Source: Massariosphaeria phaeospora (lineage: Eukaryota > Ascomycota > Dothideomycetes > Pleosporales). Taken from it: a stretch of 64,000 bases of DNA. The notes beneath the pieces are model-generated. The model saw only the letters and a program-made list of their open reading frames with translations, was not told the origin of the DNA and searched no databases. Shown in pieces: positions 58,330 to 64,000 of this stretch; positions within the stretch are counted from its first letter, which is position 1; the number at the start of each line of letters is the position of its first letter. Location of the stretch: contig JAADJZ010000023.1 in NCBI GenBank assembly GCA_011032825.1, positions 310,001 to 374,000 on the forward strand, given 5' to 3'. The position numbers and the translations under genes are program-made.

Positions 58330-58880
58330 CCAAATGCGAGCACTCTCGCTATGTATTTCAACTCTCCAGGCTCTTGAGCTTAGTTATAGGAAGGGACGTC
58401 CACAGGAAACAACGAAAATCTAGCCGGCAGATAAACAGAAAGCAGTTGGTAGGAGGTACAAGGAGCGAGTACCAAGCGCTTGGCCGTTTTCTCCACCCAG
58501 ACGTACCGCCGTGTGGTATAGATTGACTGTACAAATAACGAAAGCAGAGAAGTACGTTCAGAATATAGGTGTGAGCATGATGACGATATGGCAAATAATG
58601 GACAAACAAGAGATGAACATTCCGAAAGGACAGCTGGTGTTGTTTTTGATAGATGCACGAAACAGCCGGCCGTAAGCGTTTCAGGGATAGCGTGCCAAGG
58701 CGATAGCGGGCACGCTAGGGTGTGCGGCATCATCGAGGCATAACAACAACTTACAGCGACCTTTTTCTCCACATCAATTTTTGCGCTGTTCGGCTGTCCT
58801 AAGAAGACTTCATACTAAAACTGCATCTAGAACGCAATAGCAAATCGAGCCATACCTTAGCGAACTGCTGCGCGTGGACG
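58330..58880. promoter_or_regulatory. Divergent promoter region
   Basis: 551 bp between the starts of the spermidine-synthase-like gene (-) and the CCDC97-like gene (+). No individual site is claimed. Confidence 0.45.
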
Positions 58881-59609
58881 ATGCCATTCATCACCGACTC
58901 TCCCACCATGCGCCCACTCGAACTCCGTCCCGCTACTGCCACCGCCTCCCAGACAAATCCAGTCGCGAGTGAGACGTTGTTGGATAGGACCAGCGACAAC
59001 GACTTGGCTGGCGAGTACAACGGCGGCGCGGTAGTTGACGACAGGGACTCATTCGACATCGCTCTGGAGCAGTTTCGACGCGAGGGCCGAGAGAGAACCG
59101 CGAGATTTGAGGCCAAGAACCGCCGCAAGCGGTATCTGGAAGTTCATCCCGAATATTTCGACGACCCCGCTCTCGCAGTCACACAACCACTCCTGTACGA
59201 TCGCATGATCCACCGTTTCAAGACCACGGCCGAGCGCGAAGCCGAGGGGCAGCGTCGAGGATCGGCCAGCCAATTCTCCGCTGATTGGTTGCGCCGTTTG
59301 ACCAGGCAAGAGAACCTCGCGAAGGAAACAAGTTACAGTCGTGGACCAAACGGTGAGGTCCTGCCCGAACAGGAAGACGAGATTCCTAGGAGCAAGGCGG
59401 AGGGAAGAGAGTGGTGGGTAGACGCAATGACGCAGCGCTTTCTCAGGGGCGAGGACAGCGAGTTCGACTACGCACGGGTAGATGATAACTTCGACTACGA
59501 TGATCCCGAGGAAGAACGCGATCGTGAAGAGGCGTACTTCGATGACATGGGCCCCGACTACGAGTCGGACGCTGGAAAATGTGGCGAAACCGGTATCTAT
59601 GATTACTGA
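58881..59609 (+). CDS. CCDC97-like (DUF2052) protein
   Basis: Intronless, 242 residues from MPFITDSPTMRPLELRPATA. The central part is highly charged (ALEQFRREGRERTARFEAKN, RRKRYLEVHPEYF). The C-terminal half has the family signature WWVDAMTQRFLRGEDSEFDY, then DYDDPEEERDREEAYFDDMG. Human CCDC97 associates with the SF3b part of the U2 snRNP, so a role in splicing is likely but not shown here. The length is typical of fungal members. Confidence 0.8.
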   Translation: MPFITDSPTMRPLELRPATATASQTNPVASETLLDRTSDNDLAGEYNGGAVVDDRDSFDIALEQFRREGRERTARFEAKNRRKRYLEVHPEYFDDPALAVTQPLLYDRMIHRFKTTAEREAEGQRRGSASQFSADWLRRLTRQENLAKETSYSRGPNGEVLPEQEDEIPRSKAEGREWWVDAMTQRFLRGEDSEFDYARVDDNFDYDDPEEERDREEAYFDDMGPDYESDAGKCGETGIYDY

Positions 59610-59926
59610 TGGCAGTCGTCGAAGGTCTCAGGCGAACCCTGAATGTCACTTGTGGGTCTAGCGATTGGTGGAGTTCCCCAGCCTACACCAAGAAGTTCTT
59701 GCGATGTCGATGATATCTATGTCTCACGAAGGTATGCACCCAATACTGCCTATATCTAATTCTAATTGGCGCTAACAGATACAGGAGTCATATGAACGTC
59801 AATACTACCGTCGAGGCTGTCACGCTAACCTCGTAAATCATGTATGATGTAAGTTGATTCTGCTGCCGCGCAAAGGTATGCACTCAACAGTTTCTACATC
59901 AAGATTCCAATTGTCGCTAACACAGC
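59610..59926. other. 3' flank with two intron-like segments
   Basis: Downstream of the CCDC97-like stop, two segments have full intron signals and resemble each other: 59732-59784 and 59876-59932. Each begins GTATGCAC, has GCTAAC near its end and closes with ACAG. They may be 3'-UTR introns or a short duplication. The second overlaps the last codons of the opposite-strand transporter gene. Confidence 0.4.
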
Positions 59927-61772
59927 TTACAGGAAATATCTAAACGTTAGAGCACGGTCGCCTAGAGCTGACATCTCTTCCGGACTATACCCACTATGTG
60001 CCCCTTCAGCCACTTGGCGCGTGCGCTTGGCATTTATGCGGCGGTAGTTGAACACTAGAATGAGCAATGCAATTATCCCTGCGATGATAAAACCGAGTTC
60101 AAGTGCATGACCAAGTATGTAGCGGGGAGAGTCTTCAGAGCGATAGAAGTTAGACGCCATGGCTACAGAAGTCAGTCATGGTTCTCATGGTTCTCATGCT
60201 AACACAGAACACTCACCCCCAGCAAGATTGCCCATAGCGATCTGTATCGCCTGACCTGTCGCTCGTTTCGTTGAGCCTGCAAGATCTGCAAAGATGTTAT
60301 TCCACGCGTCGAACATAAAAGCGGTATGCTTAGGACTCACTGTTTGACAGCCAGGTGATGTTGCCCGGAAACGCAGGATACAGAGCACAAGCTGCAATGA
60401 ACACACCCGCGTAGATGACACCAGGTTTGGGGCTGGACAGACACATGATGAAGCCGACTGCCATGATGCACAGACAGCCGAGAATGAACGGGAAACGCTT
60501 GCCGTATCGATCACTGACCCACGCCACCGCAACCGCGAGAAACGAGGCTGTGACATAGATCGGGACAGTCAGGAGTTGAGCAGTGGAACTGGTGTATCCA
60601 AGAGCTCTGATGATCGATGGCAAAAACAGCGAGATGCCGTACAACGGAGCAACGATGCCTAGAGCGGTAAGCCCCTCAACCACATGAAAGACTGTATTTG
60701 CGCTGACTTACCCCAATACACCCAGATATTCATCCAGATCTGCCAGTCCATAAAGGCTGCTTTCACGTACTTCCACTGGAACGTGTCGTCCTGGGCAACT
60801 CTGACCTCATCTCCCACCTCATTTCCCTGGTACTTCAAGCGGAAGATGACGAAAGCGCGCTCTTCCTCTGTTAAGAACGTAGCTGTCTCCGGGAAATCAT
60901 ACAGGCAAAAGAAGGCCATGATAGCGACCAACACGGTCAAAATGCCTTCGAGGATAAAAATCCATCTCCAACCTTCTAGCCCACCGACTAGAGCGTGTTA
61001 GAACGATCCTGTTTTTCGTGGATATACTGCCAACTTACCACCATCCATCTTCGCAATGCCAAAAGCCAGCAGTCCCGAGAAAGCACCAGCGACCGACGCC
61101 GCGCTGAAAAACAACGCCTGCCGGAACTGAGCCTCGTGCCGGCAATACCACATCGTGATATAGTACGCCACACCAGGAAACAAACTACCAATCTCGTCAG
61201 CCAACACTCGCTCAACGCACTCTCTTTCCCACCCTCATCCCCATCTCCGCTCCGCCGTCGAAAGAAACACACCCAGCCCACTCACCCAGCCTCCGTAACC
61301 CCCAAAAAGATCCGCGCAACCAACAGCCCCCGATAACTCTGCACAATGCCCATGAGCGTCATGACGACCCCCCACGCCACCATAATTGCCGGCAACCACA
61401 CGCTCGGCCGCAGCTTCTTCAGCAGCAAGTTGCTCGGCACCTCGAAGGCCGCGTACGTGAAGAAGAACACGGTCAGGCACCAGTTGTACTGCGCGCCCGA
61501 CATGCCCAGGTCCTCGACCAGCCCTTCGATGCGCGCGTTGCCGATGTTGCCGCGGTCCAGAAACGAAAGGAGGTAGAGAAGTGCGAGCATCGGGATCAGG
61601 CGCAGGTCCATTTTGCGCAGGATGGCTTTTTCGGAGAGGTGCGCGAAGGAGGCGGCGGTTATGGGGGGGAGGGCACGGCGGGGTGTTTGGGTGAGGCATC
61701 GTGGGTGTTGATGTGACGGTCGAGGGAGTTGCTTCGAGGGGAGTCTTCGAAGGAGACCTCGGTTTTCTCCAT
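59927..61772 (-). CDS. MFS transporter, Dal5/allantoate-permease-like (ACS family)
   Basis: Six exons: 61772-61286, 61184-61039, 60987-60712, 60658-60341, 60285-60217, 60162-59927. Joined junctions rebuild TEAG|LFPGVAYYITMWYCR, AKMDG|VGGLEGWRWIFILEG, VYWG|IVAPLYGISLFLPS, WLSN|NLAGSTKRATGQAI and NLAG|AMASNFYRSEDSPRY. About 12 membrane spans are expected. LLYLLSFLDRGNIGNARIEG and the GG..GWRWIF block are typical of the anion:cation symporter family (allantoate, vitamins, other organic anions); the substrate is unknown. The family-like start MEKTEVSFEDSPRSNSLDRH (61772) is out of frame with the transporter body by one base at a run of seven C (61663-61669), so the annotated first exon needs a frameshift. 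If the shift is real, the gene is broken. Confidence 0.8.
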
Positions 61773-62971
61773 AATTAACTGAGGGACGAGTCTTCTCGCA
61801 GCACTCCAAGAACAATTGTCGGAAAAAAAAATTCGCTATTTGGCAATCCAATCGAGTCGCACGCTTGCTACGAAATCTTGAACCTCAATGCCTAGATCTC
61901 CAGCCTAGATACCCTGACAACGCACAACAGATAGATACAATAGTCTACCCAAATAATAGGTTTTCCAAGACCAAGATAAACAAACGAGCAGACCGCATCC
62001 AAGGCGGGTACTACACACCCAATATACCGCCCCAACCCCTCTCTCGCATCCACTCCCCTCCCCTTCATCCAATTCCACCATTACCGCATTCTACCCCTCC
62101 CCTCCCCATCCCCAGACCAGATCCCCTGCAAGCAGATGGCCACACCCCGTGCCATTGACGTGCGCCAAGCCAGCCACACCACGCGCAGCTTTTCCCCATC
62201 CAACAACCACTGCCGCTCAACGCCCTGTTGACGTACGCCAATACTCGCCGTCGCTCTTTCCCACTAAAGCAGCGTCTAACACCAACTCCACTGCCATTCC
62301 AACTTGAGAAATGGCTTTGGAGGCAATGATGATGTGGGACTCGGGCTCGGACGAACGCCCAGCTGCGGGGTCCCCATCCGGGGTCAATCCACAGTTGGGA
62401 AGGTAAACCGAACCGAGCCGAGCCGAATTGGACCGAACGGAAGCGAACGGAGCGGAGCGGAGCGGGATAGGGTTCCGGCAGATGGGCATGGGGATGTGTT
62501 GGGGTGGTGTTGTTGTTGTTGATGTGGTGGTCCAATAATGGATCGATTCTACATTTGGGGCTCGTCACATAGGTTTTAACTATTCAACATAGCGATGGTT
62601 TCCACAAATATCTATCCATTCATTGTATTGCCAACTAACCAAACCCTGAACCCATAACTCCAAACGCCAGCATAACTAACTAGTCGTGAAGGGGGTGGGT
62701 ATCATAATCATAAGAGGCGGGAAAAGGGGGTATCAGAAGGGCTAGCTCAATAACAGGCCAAGCGAGGAAACAGCGCTGCGAAAGCAAAGTAAAGTAAAGC
62801 ACATAAAGCGCACAACAAGTGCTTGTGGAAAAGGCAAAGACCAAAGTGAAGCGATCGAGTTGTAAAGCAGACAGAGAAAGGAAAAGAGTCTGGAACGTTG
62901 AGCGGATTAGGGGGAATTAACAGAGTGTTGAACGAATTTGCACAAAGAGGCAAGGTTACCACCACCAGTAT
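61773..62971. other. Intergenic, transporter upstream region
   Basis: No supported gene. Purine/pyrimidine-biased and GAGCG/GAACG-type repeats occur near 62405-62465, and TGTTGT near 62505-62520. Confidence 0.45.
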
Positions 62972-63367
62972 TCAACTCCCCGGCCTCGTCCCCTGGCCAC
63001 AGACCGGGCACAGATCGACGTAATTCATGTTCAACGCATCGCACTCGGAACAATACCAGGTATCCGGTGGCTGGCCGTCACAAGGCGCCGTGTCGCTGGC
63101 CCCCAGATACTCCAGCTGCCCGAACGACTCTAGCCCGCAGCTCTTGATCATTGTTGGCAGGTACCAATTCCCAAAAGCAGGCGTCGGATTGTGGAATTGG
63201 AATTGGTATGGCAGCGTTTCCGAGTACTGCTGGCCGGGGCCGATGCAGCAAGAGTCGTTGCGCTCGTGCTCGCACACGGGGCAGCGGTCGGTTGCGTGGG
63301 CGAGGAGGTTGCCTTGGTTGCAGACGCAACAAATCCACATGTCTTCGGGTACAGTGGGTCTGCTCAT
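62972..63367 (-). CDS. Small protein with two RanBP2-type-like zinc fingers
   Basis: 131 residues from MSRPTVPEDMWICCVCNQGN (63367). The longer upstream open frame has no domain. Two copies of the pattern W-x-C-x2-C ... N ... C-x2-C are visible: WICCVCNQGN to CPVC at the N-terminus, and WYCSECDALNMN to CPVC at the C-terminus. The middle is Pro/Tyr-rich. Such fingers bind ssRNA, ubiquitin or protein partners depending on the family, so no specific role is assigned. A similar small Cys-rich protein family occurs in several ascomycetes to my knowledge. Confidence 0.6.
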   Translation of the reverse strand: MSRPTVPEDMWICCVCNQGNLLAHATDRCPVCEHERNDSCCIGPGQQYSETLPYQFQFHNPTPAFGNWYLPTMIKSCGLESFGQLEYLGASDTAPCDGQPPDTWYCSECDALNMNYVDLCPVCGQGTRPGS

Positions 63368-64000
63368 GGTGCGGTGGAGTTGCTGGGATGGATGTTTCGC
63401 GGGGGCGGATTCAGGGTTGTTGAGAGTCCGCAGGTAGAAGTCCGCCAGTCTGTGATTGATACTGCTGGAATAGAGTGTCGCTGAGCGGAGTGGGTAGTCC
63501 CGCTTCGCTGGGTCCAGCGTGCGGTAGGTCGAAGAGATGGGGAGAGCGCAGAGGATGATAAGTGTGTAAGGGGATGGCTTGTCGGTCGGGTAGACTGGAT
63601 AGTTCTGGTTGCTCTTGAGAAGATGGGATGAATAAAGGTTGGATGGTCTCCCACAGAATGCACAGAGGGGTTTGCTTTCCGAGAGAAGAGATAGCAATGA
63701 TGATGGCAATAGTATCTGCAGTGTTGGGTTTGCTCGTGAAGAAGTATTTGAGTATAGAGCTGCTTTGATGTTTGCGTGTCTGATGAATTGAAGTGCAATG
63801 AAATAAAACGATACTGAACATCTTCTTATACGTTTGAAACTGATGGAAATCTGGAGGACGATGAGTCTTCCGAGTGCCTATGTATCGCCCTTTTGTTGTG
63901 GTGTTGAAAGCCCTGAGGGGCGAGGACCGACGGGCGCTGTGACAGTGAGCCCCGGTGACAGCTCAACGATACCATCGCCAACCGCCCATGCAAGCAACCA
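63368..64000. other. Upstream region and window end
   Basis: Frames overlapping 63364-63821 on the minus strand are low-complexity and lack support. Nothing else is recognised before the window ends. Confidence 0.4.

Overview
This window looks like nuclear DNA of a filamentous ascomycete, probably a Dothideomycete-type fungus. The evidence is short GT..AG introns (mostly 47-110 nt), the conserved fungal genes present (ROM2-type RhoGEF, SSK1 response regulator, V-ATPase c', PKA catalytic subunit, haspin, HAL4/SAT4-type kinase), a HET-domain gene, and an AT-rich transposon island with the hallmarks of repeat-induced point mutation (RIP). No tRNA, rRNA or CRISPR array was seen. The species assignment is inference.

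Left accessory part (1-5.7 kb): a C2H2 zinc-finger / trypsin-like protease gene with two in-frame stops, then a minus-strand HAD-fused class II terpene cyclase gene broken by one stop. Left core block (7.8-22 kb): ROM2-type RhoGEF (-), divergently paired with V-ATPase c' (+); a PKA catalytic subunit (+); the HOG-pathway response regulator SSK1 (+). Several of these belong to signalling for cell wall, cAMP and osmotic stress, but they are separate transcription units.

Transposon island (26.4-38.2 kb): about 11.8 kb of AT-rich, stop-riddled DNA. It can be read as a nest. An inverted Fot1/pogo-type element (26687-34095) carries a second Fot1 copy (27618-29481, TA target duplication), a Mutator-like element (29550-32878, 9-bp target duplication) and a smaller inverted-repeat element. 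To the right lie another Fot1 copy split by a 435-bp foldback element with an exact 11-bp target duplication, and two Fot1-ended MITEs with TA duplications. One of these MITEs has an identifiable empty site elsewhere in the island. The left 0.5 kb of the Mutator-like element has escaped the mutation seen in its other end. The island is flanked by decayed genes: a HET gene with two TAG stops on the left, and an unrecognised reading frame with four internal stops on the right. Between the island and that right-hand relic sits an intact gene of unknown function (38647-40342).

Right core block (41.4-64 kb): haspin kinase (-), a long gene-poor stretch with a Tc1-like transposase scrap and a doubtful intron-dense mini-gene, a HAL4/SAT4-type kinase (+), a hypothetical protein (-), a membrane-anchored spermidine-synthase-like protein (-) divergent from a CCDC97-like protein (+), a Dal5-like MFS transporter (-) with a probable homopolymer frameshift near its start, and a small double zinc-finger protein (-).

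The observations most worth following are the variable 17-bp-period subterminal repeats of the Fot1-family elements, the unmutated segment inside the Mutator-like element, the zinc-finger/protease fusion, and the recurrent stop codons in accessory genes explainable by single C-to-T changes.
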